Origin: Pirellula sp. SH-Sr6A
Lineage (GTDB): Bacteria > Planctomycetota > Planctomycetia > Pirellulales > Pirellulaceae
Direction: 5' to 3'
DNA: 64,000 bases
Assembly (NCBI RefSeq): GCF_001610875.1
Contig: NZ_CP011272.1
Location: forward strand, 1,283,988-1,347,987
Numbering within the stretch: the first letter of the stretch is position 1; each line of letters begins with the position of its first letter. Under the pieces are notes generated by a model. It was not told the origin of the DNA, made no database searches, and saw only the letters and a list, made by a program, of their open reading frames with translations. Both the position numbers and the translations under genes were made by a program. Of this stretch, positions 46,166 to 53,975 are shown piece after piece.

Positions 46166-46720
46166 AACTGCACTTTAGGCAAAGACCTGAGAGCAATGCA
46201 AGCCTGAGCAAGAATTGCTCTTGAAACGAAAATGGCCCTCAAGGGACAAGTTAGTTACCACACATAACTGACCCCGGGAGAGCCAACGATGGCCAAGCGT
46301 AAACGATCGAATCGCCCACCGCAACTTCAGCATGGCAAAAAATCGACTCCCTCGCAGCATGACAAACGCAGCCGATTGTGCACCCCGAATCCAACACGCC
46401 GCAAAACCGAACCTGCCAGCGTGCCTTTGCTTGGAGGCATCGCGGTCGTGATTACTGCCATGCAAACGCTGATGTATGCTCGCATCGGCTTAAGAAGTGT
46501 GAAGTTTGAAATGGGGGACCAACTATGAACTCCCTCTCCGACTTCGAACTTCACAATTAAAACTACTGCGGGTTTGCAAATCGGGTGGACAAATTCGAAT
46601 CACTTTCGTTCCTTCTGTCCAGCCAATGTGACTCGATTAAAAAGCAGCTTGGACTTAATACAGCTCTAAACGCGTAGGTACACTTTCATTAGCGAACGTA
46701 GTTCCTTGACAAGACAAACT
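46166..46720. other. intergenic region after transposase remnant
   Basis: About 555 bp. It holds one possible small gene (46289-46528, listed separately) and otherwise no recognisable structure. Confidence 0.35.
46289..46528 (+). CDS. hypothetical small membrane protein (doubtful)
   Basis: A 79-codon frame starting with ATG, GGGAG about 12 nt upstream. It would encode a very basic N-terminal half (MAKRKRSNRPPQLQHGKK) and one hydrophobic helix (VPLLGGIAVVITAMQTLMYA). It has no recognisable family and lies between a transposase remnant and the DUF899 operon, so it may be real or chance. Confidence 0.35.
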   Translation: MAKRKRSNRPPQLQHGKKSTPSQHDKRSRLCTPNPTRRKTEPASVPLLGGIAVVITAMQTLMYARIGLRSVKFEMGDQL

Positions 46721-47533
46721 TTAAGACACGCAACAGCATGAGACTTCGCCTTGAGATTTTTTGTATTCATCGTGTCGTCGCCACCAAACCGCGGTTTCGT
46801 TACGCCCCATGGGCGCGCGATCGAGCCACTGATATTGCGACCATAGAATATCCAGCCCGCGTGCGAATGTTGAATACGTGTGATAGAGGACTCCGCTTTC
46901 AATTTGAAATGCACTCATCCCCGGACGCTCACGTGTGTAAGTTGCAACGTCCGTTCCAGTCATCGCGGCGTTGATTCCAACGGGCGAGTTTTGCATTCGG
47001 CTGGCCATGCCTTCATCACTTCGCTGAAGCCATACAGGTTCGTCGCGATAGTTGTAGTTTAGCCCGATTTCAAACTGCTGCTGTTCAGTAAATCCAACAC
47101 CGAAATCTTGATTGAAGTCGCTACCACCTGAGGAGGCCCACGGAAACGTCCAACCCATCCGCTTCTTATAGGCGGCAAGCTTTGCAATTGGTGCGCTCGA
47201 CACGGCGCACAACGTTACGTCGTGACCGGCAAGGTGCAAGTGCAAGCCGTTAAAGGAATCAGCAATTGCAGAACAGGAAACACATCCGGCTTCATACTCG
47301 GGACCGAACATGAAATGGTACACCAACAGTTGACTTCGCCCCTGAAAAAGATCTGCGAGTGATGAAGCACCACAATCAGTTTCGAATTTATAATCTTTAT
47401 CGATGCGTACGCAGGGCAGTTGAAGACGCAGCTTGGCGACTTCGTCGCTGCGACGCGTAAGTTCCTTCTCTGCCTCTAGCAAACCTTTCCTTGCTTCAAT
47501 CCAAACATCCCGACTTACGATATCACGTTGCAT
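46721..47533 (-). CDS. DUF899 thioredoxin-like protein
   Basis: A 270-residue protein of the DUF899 family, a thioredoxin-like fold. It starts with a helical segment WIEARKGLLEAEKELTRR, then LPCVRIDKDYKFETD, the GRSQLLVYHFMFGPEYEAGC strand with the CVSC motif, and near the end DRAPMGRNE typical of the family. A Cys-rich end (SCCCVS) is unusual. GGAGG seven nt before the ATG. Last gene of the ArsR/SRPBCC operon, 4 bp after the small membrane protein. Confidence 0.9.
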   Translation of the reverse strand: MQRDIVSRDVWIEARKGLLEAEKELTRRSDEVAKLRLQLPCVRIDKDYKFETDCGASSLADLFQGRSQLLVYHFMFGPEYEAGCVSCSAIADSFNGLHLHLAGHDVTLCAVSSAPIAKLAAYKKRMGWTFPWASSGGSDFNQDFGVGFTEQQQFEIGLNYNYRDEPVWLQRSDEGMASRMQNSPVGINAAMTGTDVATYTRERPGMSAFQIESGVLYHTYSTFARGLDILWSQYQWLDRAPMGRNETAVWWRRHDEYKKSQGEVSCCCVS

Positions 47534-47537
47534 GTCT

Positions 47538-47840
47538 CTACCTCCAAGTTACCCGACGAATAAACACCAAAAGAATCTTTCGTAGAACACCTAATTGCAT
47601 CCAAGCAGCGAGTGCAAACGCAGTCACGCACGTCCCGATGATGAACCATCGCAGATAAGTTACGGAAGTGAAACTGACACCAAGTCCCGTCCATAAAACG
47701 AGGTAAGCAGCCACGCAAGTCGGGCACTTCGGAACGAACGCGAGGACAATACTCGGAAGAACCCACTGCATTGCAGCACTCGTTCGACTTAGCCAAGTTC
47801 GATTTCGATGTGACGATCGTTCTTTGCAACAGCGACTCAT
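47538..47840 (-). CDS. small membrane protein with KCPTC motif
   Basis: A 100-residue protein with three hydrophobic helices (AMQWVLPSIVLAFVP, CVAAYLVLWTGLGVSF and WFIIGTCVTAFALAAWM). The Cys pair in VPKCPTCVAAYL faces the membrane border and could bind metal or take part in thiol chemistry. The start overlaps the SRPBCC stop by ATGA and DUF899 follows after 4 bp, so all four genes form one transcript. Family unnamed to me. Confidence 0.75.
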   Translation of the reverse strand: MSRCCKERSSHRNRTWLSRTSAAMQWVLPSIVLAFVPKCPTCVAAYLVLWTGLGVSFTSVTYLRWFIIGTCVTAFALAAWMQLGVLRKILLVFIRRVTWR

Positions 47841-48304
47841 GATGCATCCTTCGCTTTAACGGTTGCTAGTTTGCGGACGCGGTCAATCCAGTACTCCCAC
47901 CCCAATGAAAGTCCATCAAGATGTTCGGTATTGAGTAGGCCGGCAGCTTGATGGCGAAAGATCAACTTGCTCGCCATTCCTTCTTTACTAAGTCGATACG
48001 AGAGATGATTGATGGCTGCATAGGACATCATCAACGGACCTGTGATTTCGATTAGTGTCGGTGGCTTGATGACCTGGACGTGCCCCCATAGATGCCCGGT
48101 GTTGTCGCCGAGGTCGCGGAACCAACGACCGCCTGGCCAAGTTTCCAGATGCATCGGAAACGCCTTTCCGCCCGGCATCTCGCAATCCCGCCCCAACTGA
48201 TCGAGAATCGCTGCAAATGCGAATTCAATTGGCGCGTCGATCTCGACAACTCGTTCGATTACAGAAGTCTCAAAGCTATTCTGTGGTTTAGTGCCGCTTA
48301 CCAT
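47837..48304 (-). CDS. SRPBCC (AHSA1-like) protein
   Basis: A 155-residue START-like protein: VIERVVEIDAPIEFAFAAIL at the N terminus, HLETWPGGRWFRDLGDNTGH with LWGHVQVIKPPTLIEITGPL in the sheet, and a C-terminal helix GWEYWIDRVRKLA. It is not closely similar to the SRPBCC protein at 36397. Second gene of the ArsR operon; ligand unknown. Confidence 0.9.
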   Translation of the reverse strand: MVSGTKPQNSFETSVIERVVEIDAPIEFAFAAILDQLGRDCEMPGGKAFPMHLETWPGGRWFRDLGDNTGHLWGHVQVIKPPTLIEITGPLMMSYAAINHLSYRLSKEGMASKLIFRHQAAGLLNTEHLDGLSLGWEYWIDRVRKLATVKAKDAS

Positions 48305-48331
48305 TGATACTCCAAAAATGTAAGGTCTCAG

Positions 48332-48679
48332 TTAGTTGTTCTTTCGAGCCTCAAAGGCGCGGGATTCTGCCTTCGTCTTGATTCGTGCCAGTTGGTGATC
48401 CCAAAGTGATTCAAAACTCTTGGACCAGTCATATACGGCTTTTAATTTTGCGGCCTCCAGTTTGTAGATCCGATGCTTGCCCTGCCGATCGACCGACACT
48501 ACGCCGACTTCGAAAAGCACGCTCAAGTGTTTAGAAACCGATGGCTGTGAAAGCTCCGTCGACTCAACGATGGCACCAACGGTCATCGGACCGAGGCGAG
48601 CCAAGAGCGATACAAGCCCTCGTCGGTTCGGTTCAGCGATCGCGCTGAAAATGTCGTTAGATTTCGATGTCGGCGGCAT
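48332..48679 (-). CDS. ArsR-family regulator
   Basis: A 115-residue winged helix regulator: IFSAIAEPNRRGLVSLLARLG, recognition part VESTELSQPSVSKHLSVLFE, wing VDRQGKHRIYKL. No metal-binding Cys residues. It heads the operon ArsR-SRPBCC-membrane protein-DUF899. An ATTCC/GGAAT dyad starts 9 bp before the ATG. Confidence 0.92.
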   Translation of the reverse strand: MPPTSKSNDIFSAIAEPNRRGLVSLLARLGPMTVGAIVESTELSQPSVSKHLSVLFEVGVVSVDRQGKHRIYKLEAAKLKAVYDWSKSFESLWDHQLARIKTKAESRAFEARKNN

Positions 48680-48687
48680 GCCAATAT

Positions 48688-48709
48688 CATATTCCTATTA
48701 CGGAATGTG
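48688..48709. promoter_or_regulatory. putative ArsR operator
   Basis: CATATTCC-TATTAC-GGAATGTG, seven of eight arm positions complementary, located 9-30 bp upstream of the arsR ATG. Autoregulation is the likely purpose. Confidence 0.55.
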
Positions 48710-48931
48710 TCAATGGTGATTTTCGTGATTTGAACTTTCTTGAAATGCGGAATGAGTAAAACGACTTTCGGAACACATACTCGCTCGTTCTGATCCAAGT
48801 AAACGCAAAGTCACACTATTCCCTCTGCAAACGCGAACGTTCGGTCAGGTAAATCGCTCTTCATATCGCACTCACTTTTAGGTTTTCCCAAAAGCTGAAT
48901 ATCGTACTCTTTCAAACTTCACAACTCCGTC

Positions 48932-49126
48932 ATGGCCAATAAGTCGCTATTTGCAATCCTTACTAGGCGATTGCCGCGAGCTAACGCAGTCAACGAAGCG
49001 GGTGGCCGAGCCTACAACCTCGAACCGAAGCACGTGCTGGACCAAGTTGCCGCTATCTGTAGGGTTACACGCAAACTAGGCGAGTGGACGAAGAGAAACT
49101 TCGAAAAGGTTCCACTTAGTCGGTAA
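48932..49126 (+). pseudogene. truncated TROVE (Ro60/Rsr) fragment
   Basis: 64 codons beginning [20 protein letters not shown] and continuing [20 protein letters not shown] resemble the extreme N terminus of bacterial TROVE-domain Ro60 orthologues, which bind Y RNAs. After about 42 residues the similarity ends ([19 protein letters not shown]) and a stop follows, whereas intact proteins have about 500 residues. The 3' end meets the convergent sigma-kinase gene, so the rest has been lost. Assignment relies on memory of the family N terminus. Confidence 0.55.
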
Positions 49127-50588
49127 GCAGCGTAAACAATTCAGCTACCAAATGAGGCCTGGAAGAGATGGCTTTTTTCAAAGTAATTTTGGCAACTGCT
49201 GCCAACTGTGCTTCTGCCGGCGTAACTGGAATGTTGGGTAGTATCAAGTCTTCGTCGGCAACAGTATCGAGCAGTGAGCCGGAATCATGAGGGCTTTGAC
49301 CAGCAAGCAGATAGAAGGCTAATCCGCCGATCGCGTAGATGTCGGTAGTAAAGCCAATCGTGCCGAAGGCTGGTGAGATCTGCTCGGGAGCGGCAAAGCC
49401 AAGCGTTCCACCAAGTGATGCGATCAACTCACATTCAGCATCATCTATTATTGGTTTTTGCGAGTACGTTGAGAAACCGAAATCGGTAACAACGATTCGT
49501 CCTTCGCTATCAAGCAGAATGTTGTTGGGAGTTAAGTCTCCGTGTACAACTGCTGCGTCATGCGCCGCCGCAACAGCCTTGCAGATCTGAGCTAGCCATT
49601 CCACTGCGGTCGACGAGTCGTTTGGCTTAACGTTGGCAAGGGATTGTCCATCTACATACTCACTGACAAGATAAGGCCCACCATGTGGCGAATGTCCCCA
49701 GCCAAGATATTTTACAACGCCGCGATGGTTGATCTTCGATGCATGGTCGATTTCTCGCAGAAACGATAGTTTGCTATGAGGGTTAGTCCATAGATGCCTG
49801 TGCATGAACTTCACAGCGACGACCTGTCCATCGCTCTTCAATATCGCTCGATATACTTTTCCGAGTGCCCCAGTGCCAACGAGTTTCCCAAGTACAAACT
49901 GTCGGTAACTGATGTTGGGAAGATTGATGGTCTCAATTGTTGGATCGAGCAGTACTCCATTTCGCTGATCGACGGAAGCGAGTTGCCCCCTGACGATGTC
50001 TTGCATCGACTTAATGCGTCGGCGAATAGTCCGTTCGTCGACTCCTAGCTGTTCCGCAATTTCCCTTTGAGTCTTGTTCTCCAAGAGAAGTTCGAGAAGT
50101 CGCGAATGATCCGAATTTAGCATTGAATGGATCTCATCCAACAATTCATTGGCTTCGGTTACGGAAGGGTTCGTGCTTAGATCAGTCTCAAGATCATCGA
50201 GCGATATTCTGGTCCGTCCGCCACCGCGTTTGGCCGCTGTTTCGCGTTCCAATGCCCTCGCCAGTTTTCTCCGAACGAATGTTGCCAGGATGTTCCAAGC
50301 GGACGCCGTGCTCTCAAGCTTAATGGATGGACTGGCATTTGCTCTGGTTACTCGGAAGAAGCTGCCCATAGCAGACTGAACCAAATCTTCAGGAGCAATG
50401 CCGCCGCGGTACTTGCGATTGAGTCTAGACGCAACCAACGCAACCAAACGGACCTCGTACCGGGCCAAAAGTACGCGGGCAGCATCCTGTGAACCCGACC
50501 GCCACATTTCGACGAGTTCACGGCTGGCTCGGTTCGTCAGATTCGAATCCGAAACTTTTTGAATTTTGACGTCCGCTTTGTCGTCCAG
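49116..50588 (-). CDS. ECF sigma factor-Ser/Thr kinase fusion
   Basis: About 490 residues. The first 190 form an ECF-type sigma factor: sigma-2 ([20 protein letters not shown] ... [16 protein letters not shown]) and sigma-4 ([29 protein letters not shown], a helix-turn-helix). A protein kinase domain follows: glycine loop [21 protein letters not shown] with the ATP-binding Lys, [12 protein letters not shown] (HGD replacing HRD) and DFGFS. No membrane span. The longest frame starts at 50897, antisense to the ferredoxin, which is implausible. A perfect ribosome-binding site at 50593-50603 points to a CTG start at 50588; GTG codons at 50612 and 50624 are alternatives. Fusion suggests direct control of sigma activity by phosphorylation. 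Confidence 0.85.
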   Translation of the reverse strand: MDDKADVKIQKVSDSNLTNRASRELVEMWRSGSQDAARVLLARYEVRLVALVASRLNRKYRGGIAPEDLVQSAMGSFFRVTRANASPSIKLESTASAWNILATFVRRKLARALERETAAKRGGGRTRISLDDLETDLSTNPSVTEANELLDEIHSMLNSDHSRLLELLLENKTQREIAEQLGVDERTIRRRIKSMQDIVRGQLASVDQRNGVLLDPTIETINLPNISYRQFVLGKLVGTGALGKVYRAILKSDGQVVAVKFMHRHLWTNPHSKLSFLREIDHASKINHRGVVKYLGWGHSPHGGPYLVSEYVDGQSLANVKPNDSSTAVEWLAQICKAVAAAHDAAVVHGDLTPNNILLDSEGRIVVTDFGFSTYSQKPIIDDAECELIASLGGTLGFAAPEQISPAFGTIGFTTDIYAIGGLAFYLLAGQSPHDSGSLLDTVADEDLILPNIPVTPAEAQLAAVAKITLKKAISSRPHLVAELFTLLTD

Positions 50589-50592
50589 ATTC

Positions 50593-50603
50593 TCACCTCC
50601 TCC
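50593..50603 (-). promoter_or_regulatory. strong Shine-Dalgarno site pointing to a CTG start
   Basis: On the minus strand GGAGGAGGTGA is complementary to the 16S rRNA 3' end and lies four nt before an in-frame CTG at 50588. No ATG, GTG or TTG is at suitable distance downstream, so CTG initiation, or a chance match, must be considered. Confidence 0.5.
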
Positions 50604-50648
50604 GGTACCCACTCTGTTTTCCACAATTCTAGGCTGAGGATCTCCAAT

Positions 50649-50906
50649 ATGACTATGGTCGTAACTGAGCCATGCAAAGGCTGCAAAGACAAGGCTTGTT
50701 TGAAGGTTTGCCCATGTGAGTGCTTTTATGAGGATGCCGATATGGTCTACATTCATCCCGATGAGTGCATCGACTGTGAAGCCTGCATTCCTGAGTGCCC
50801 TGTCGAAGCCATTTTCTATGAAGACAATGTGCCAACGCAGTGGCTGCATTACATTGAACTGAATGCCAAGCGTTCGAAGGAATGTCCGCCCGCTCAACCG
50901 AAATAG
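50649..50906 (+). CDS. fdxA: 7Fe-8S ferredoxin
   Basis: An 85-residue ferredoxin of the Azotobacter FdI/FdxA type. VVTEPCKGCKDKACLKVCP carries the 3Fe-4S-type ligands with an extra Cys, and HPDECIDCEACIPECPVEAI the 4Fe-4S cluster ligands. The C-terminal YIELNAKRSKECPP is also conserved in this family. The ATG at 50649 fixes the N terminus. Divergent from the sigma-kinase fusion with only 60 bp between starts. Confidence 0.93.
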   Translation: MTMVVTEPCKGCKDKACLKVCPCECFYEDADMVYIHPDECIDCEACIPECPVEAIFYEDNVPTQWLHYIELNAKRSKECPPAQPK

Positions 50907-50920
50907 AAAGAGCCTATTGA

Positions 50921-51334
50921 TTGATTCGAACTCGATTCGCTTACCTACTCGCCGCCATAGTTGTCGTTATTGCCGGCTTGGCATCACGCAGAAACCGAGG
51001 ACAGTTGCCAGCCTTCCTGGCTGAATATGCCGGCGACACGCTGTGGGCGCTGATGCTGTTCTTGTTGGTCAGCACGCTTTTGGCTGGTCGGCTGATCCTA
51101 ACGAGGGCAGGAATTTCGCTGGCTCTCGCTTTCCTAGTCGAGATCAGCCAGCTTTATCACGCCCCGTGGATCGACTCGATTCGGCAGACCACGTTAGGCG
51201 GGCTGGTATTGGGGTTCGGATTTCTCTGGACTGATCTCGTTTGCTATTCGGTCGGCATTGCGACGGGATCGCTGGTGGAGTGGGGGATCAGACGCGTGGG
51301 TGGACCAAAATTGGAGAAGGTTTCTGGGCGTTAG
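50921..51334 (+). CDS. DUF2809 membrane protein
   Basis: A 137-residue membrane protein with four hydrophobic helices (YLLAAIVVVIAGLASR, LWALMLFLLVSTLLAGRL, ISLALAFLVEISQLYHAPW and GGLVLGFGFLWTDLVCY). The FLVEISQLYHAPWIDSIR stretch is a DUF2809 hallmark. Starts at a TTG 14 bp after fdxA, so probably co-transcribed. Function unknown. Confidence 0.85.
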   Translation: MIRTRFAYLLAAIVVVIAGLASRRNRGQLPAFLAEYAGDTLWALMLFLLVSTLLAGRLILTRAGISLALAFLVEISQLYHAPWIDSIRQTTLGGLVLGFGFLWTDLVCYSVGIATGSLVEWGIRRVGGPKLEKVSGR

Positions 51335-51560
51335 GATTTGCTACCGCTGTGTTAGTCAAACCCAACTTTGGAAACGGAGATCCTGAGAGTTCTCAGTAGA
51401 GATCGTGGGTGCCGGAGGGGACGGCTCGCGTTTCTGTCGTTGCCCAGTATCTCTCTTTCCTAACCGAGATATTTGGGGCGGGTGTTGTGGACGCGGAAAA
51501 GGCCCAAAACGTGGGATAGAAATCGGGTAGGAGGCGGGATTACTCCCGCCGTCCTCCCAC

Positions 51561-51592
51561 ACCACCGTACGTACGGTTCCGTATACGGCGGT
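51561..51592 (-). ncRNA. group II intron domain V
   Basis: A 32-nt hairpin: lower stem ACCGCCGTA/TACGGTGGT with one G-U pair, a two-nt CG bulge, an upper stem TACG/CGTA and a GAAC tetraloop. The catalytic triad is CGC, as in class C introns such as that of Oceanobacillus iheyensis. Confidence 0.8.
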
Positions 51593-51598
51593 TCAGGT

Positions 51599-52978
51599 CT
51601 AACGACGATTCAGCTCAGTGCCTTTCTGGACGAGGCTTATCAGCCCAAGTTGCGTGAGGTGGCGAGTAGGCAGGGCCTGATTCATGTGGCTAGCGCCAGC
51701 ATTCCACCAGGGGCCATGACCATTGCCAGCACAGACCCACGCTCGCACGCGGTCAATGCCAAGGCGAGTCAGTTCGCGGGCTCGTTTGGGCGGACGCTTC
51801 CATTGGCGCCAGTAGATGGCGCGTAACTTCCTGCGTAACCAGCTATCAAGTTCCTCGAACGTTTTCTTCACTTCACTCTTCCGGTAGTACGACACCCAAC
51901 CGATCAGGACCGGCTGCAACTGAGCAAGCACCGTACGCACATTGCGACCTCGTGCCTTGCGGAGTTCCTCGCGTAGGCGACCCTTGAAGCGTTTGACCGA
52001 TTCAGGAGACACCTTAAACTTCGGTTGGTGATGGTGCGTGAACGTATAGCCCAGGAACTTGCGGTTCCAGGGGCGGTCCACGGCACTCTTGGCTCGATTC
52101 ACTGTCAGTCGCAGTTTCTCGCTCAGGAAGCGTTCGACACCATTAAGCACTCGCTCACCGGCGCGGTGACTGCGAACGTAAATGTTACAGTCATCAGCGT
52201 AGCGAACGAATTTGTGGCCTCGGCGTTCCAGCTCCTTGTCCAGCTCATCGAGCAGGACGTTGGACAGAAGCGGTGATAAGGGACCGCCTTGCGGCGTTCC
52301 CTCGCTGCGTGGACTCACGATGCCGCCTTCCATGATGCCAGCTTGCAGATACAAGCGGATCAGTTTCAGGATGCGTTTGTCTTGGATCTGACGTGCAAGG
52401 CGACTCATCAGGATGTCGTGATTGACGCGATCGAAGAACTTTTCCAAGTCCATGTCGACAACCCAGCGATGCCCTGAAGCAATGTGTTCCTTGGCACGAT
52501 CCAACGCCTGATGCGTACTCCGGCCTGGGCGAAACCCAAAGCTAGAATCCGAAAACATTGGATCGTAGAGCCTCGTGAGCACTTGCAGTAAAGCTTGCTG
52601 GATCAAGCGATCTAGCACTGTCGGTATGCCCAGCATGCGCATCCCTTTGCCACCGGGTTTAGGTATTTCTACCTTTCGCACAGGGCTCGGACGATACGTT
52701 CCGCTGAACAGTTCTTCCCGGTGGCGTTCCCAATGCTCTCGGCAGTAGCCTGGCAGTTCATCGACGGTCACCCCATCAACGCCTGCGGCTCCTTTATTAC
52801 CGACAACACGGCTCAACGCCTGCAACATATTGCTGCGGCTTAGCACCTCCTCCATCGTGACGGTGACTGAATGTTCAGTGTTCTCATTGCATGCCGGAAG
52901 TGTTTGACGCGCGTACGAATTACCCTCAGCGGTTCCGCCGCATACTCTTGTTCGCCGCTCAGGCTTCTCAGCCGTCAT
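51599..52978 (-). CDS. ltrA: group II intron reverse transcriptase/maturase
   Basis: A 459-residue intron-encoded protein. RT blocks are complete: GVDGVTVDELPGY, KPGGKGMRMLGIPTVLDRL, FRPGRSTHQAL, VVDMDLEKFFDRVNHD, GTPQGGPLSPLLSNVLLDEL and FVRYADDCNIYV with the catalytic YADD; the maturase (X) domain contains LIGWVSYYRKSEV. There is no C-terminal HNH endonuclease, as expected for class C introns, which use terminator hairpins or the replication fork. Enables splicing and mobility of the surrounding intron. Confidence 0.95.
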   Translation of the reverse strand: MTAEKPERRTRVCGGTAEGNSYARQTLPACNENTEHSVTVTMEEVLSRSNMLQALSRVVGNKGAAGVDGVTVDELPGYCREHWERHREELFSGTYRPSPVRKVEIPKPGGKGMRMLGIPTVLDRLIQQALLQVLTRLYDPMFSDSSFGFRPGRSTHQALDRAKEHIASGHRWVVDMDLEKFFDRVNHDILMSRLARQIQDKRILKLIRLYLQAGIMEGGIVSPRSEGTPQGGPLSPLLSNVLLDELDKELERRGHKFVRYADDCNIYVRSHRAGERVLNGVERFLSEKLRLTVNRAKSAVDRPWNRKFLGYTFTHHHQPKFKVSPESVKRFKGRLREELRKARGRNVRTVLAQLQPVLIGWVSYYRKSEVKKTFEELDSWLRRKLRAIYWRQWKRPPKRARELTRLGIDRVRAWVCAGNGHGPWWNAGASHMNQALPTRHLTQLGLISLVQKGTELNRR

Positions 52979-53464
52979 CTCTGCGTCTACCTCACATCAC
53001 GAATACTTTGCACCAAACGGTTAAACTTGTTCGGCCCTTCGTCAGCTAAAGCCTCCGACTACTATGGCCTCTGCTGACTTCTACGGTGACATCGTAACCT
53101 CTTGCGAGGCAACTAGCTTTGCAGCATCCCCGTAGATCTCTCAGGGTAAGACGCGTAACTTTCCTCTCGTATATTCGCCGCATATACGCCGACTCGGTCC
53201 GAATGACATTGGGCTTTGAATCTTCGTGCCTTCTCGCCCACCGGGTCGTCGCCTCGTATACGGTTCGTGTACCTCGAACCGAGAGTTTGCCTGCTGCTTC
53301 CTTCAGATTCAGAGTTGCCCCTGACACCCTTGCAGTCGACTAGGAGTTCCTGTCATCAAGGCCTCCATCGGGACTTGCACCCGACAAGTTACTTCCTGGT
53401 TCACTTTCGCTTGCCAGTTGCGAGCGTCAGTCAATGACGCTCCGCGTCATGCCTGACGCACACG

Positions 53465-53502
53465 AAAAACGCCGGGCGTCGATCTCTCGTCGTCCGGCGT
53501 TA
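53465..53502 (-). terminator. rho-independent terminator that the intron has targeted
   Basis: AACGCCGG and CCGGCGTT, 8-bp perfect arms (53469-53476 and 53495-53502), followed on the minus strand by GTTTTTC. A T-tract also follows on the plus strand, so it may work both ways. The intron 5' end lies immediately after it. Confidence 0.75.
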
Positions 53503-53537
53503 ACTTTTTGGCGTTTCTTCCGTAGAAAAAACTAAGG

Positions 53538-53679
53538 CTCCCCGGATCAACCCTGATAAGGAACCTTCTCGGAGAGCCGTTGATCGCTAACCTAGGATTA
53601 GCGTGGGAGTTGTGCGTTTTCAAGACCGACTCGGTGTTTTCATGTCTGCGTGCCGCTTTACGGAAAATCAGCTTAACAG
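53538..53679 (+). repeat. 142-bp dispersed repeat, copy 2
   Basis: Second copy of the repeat found at 45528-45669, same orientation, gap-free. It lies between the terminator hairpin with the group IIC intron and the Fic gene. No gene is credible in 53503-53975; frames there on both strands lie within the repeat and look non-coding. Confidence 0.8.
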
Positions 53680-53975
53680 ACAAGCCAGTTCGAGACCGGC
53701 CAGGGCCAGCCAAAGAGTCGCGGAATGGACCTTTAGCCTGCGGGTGAATCGCGTTCTGAGTCGCCGCCGACAATGCAAACTGGAGTTTCTGCTTGCTGCT
53801 ATTTTTCTCAAAGGTGCCTCTCGGAGTGTAAAAAGTGCGCTCCACTCACGATTTCCCTCGAACTTACTGCTTTCGGCAATGGCAAGCTTCCGCAACGTTT
53901 AGCTAAGTCCAGGCTTCTTGACTAAACCCAGCCGCTAGTCTACAAAAACGCAGATTTATGGACTAGCGAGGCGGG

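Larger units (their letters stand above)
51527..53462 (-). mobile_element. group IIC intron with its reverse transcriptase
   Basis: Reading on the minus strand, the element begins GTGCGTCAGG at 53462, contains the long structured 5' region (domains I-III, 52979-53462), the intron-encoded protein (51599-52978), a domain V hairpin (51561-51592) and a domain VI stem (51530-51557) with an unpaired A, and ends in AC at 51527. It starts two nt after the T-tract of a rho-independent terminator, which is the typical insertion site of class C introns. Termini were set by pattern and are accurate to a few bases. It appears complete. Confidence 0.85.

Noticed and set aside
49116-50897. 593-codon version of the sigma-kinase fusion
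   Set aside because: The first 90 codons are antisense to the ferredoxin, which has all its Cys ligands, so a later start must be used.
53447-53845. 132-codon minus-strand frame and several plus-strand frames
   Set aside because: They run through the terminator hairpin and the dispersed repeat; the repeat explains the sequence better.
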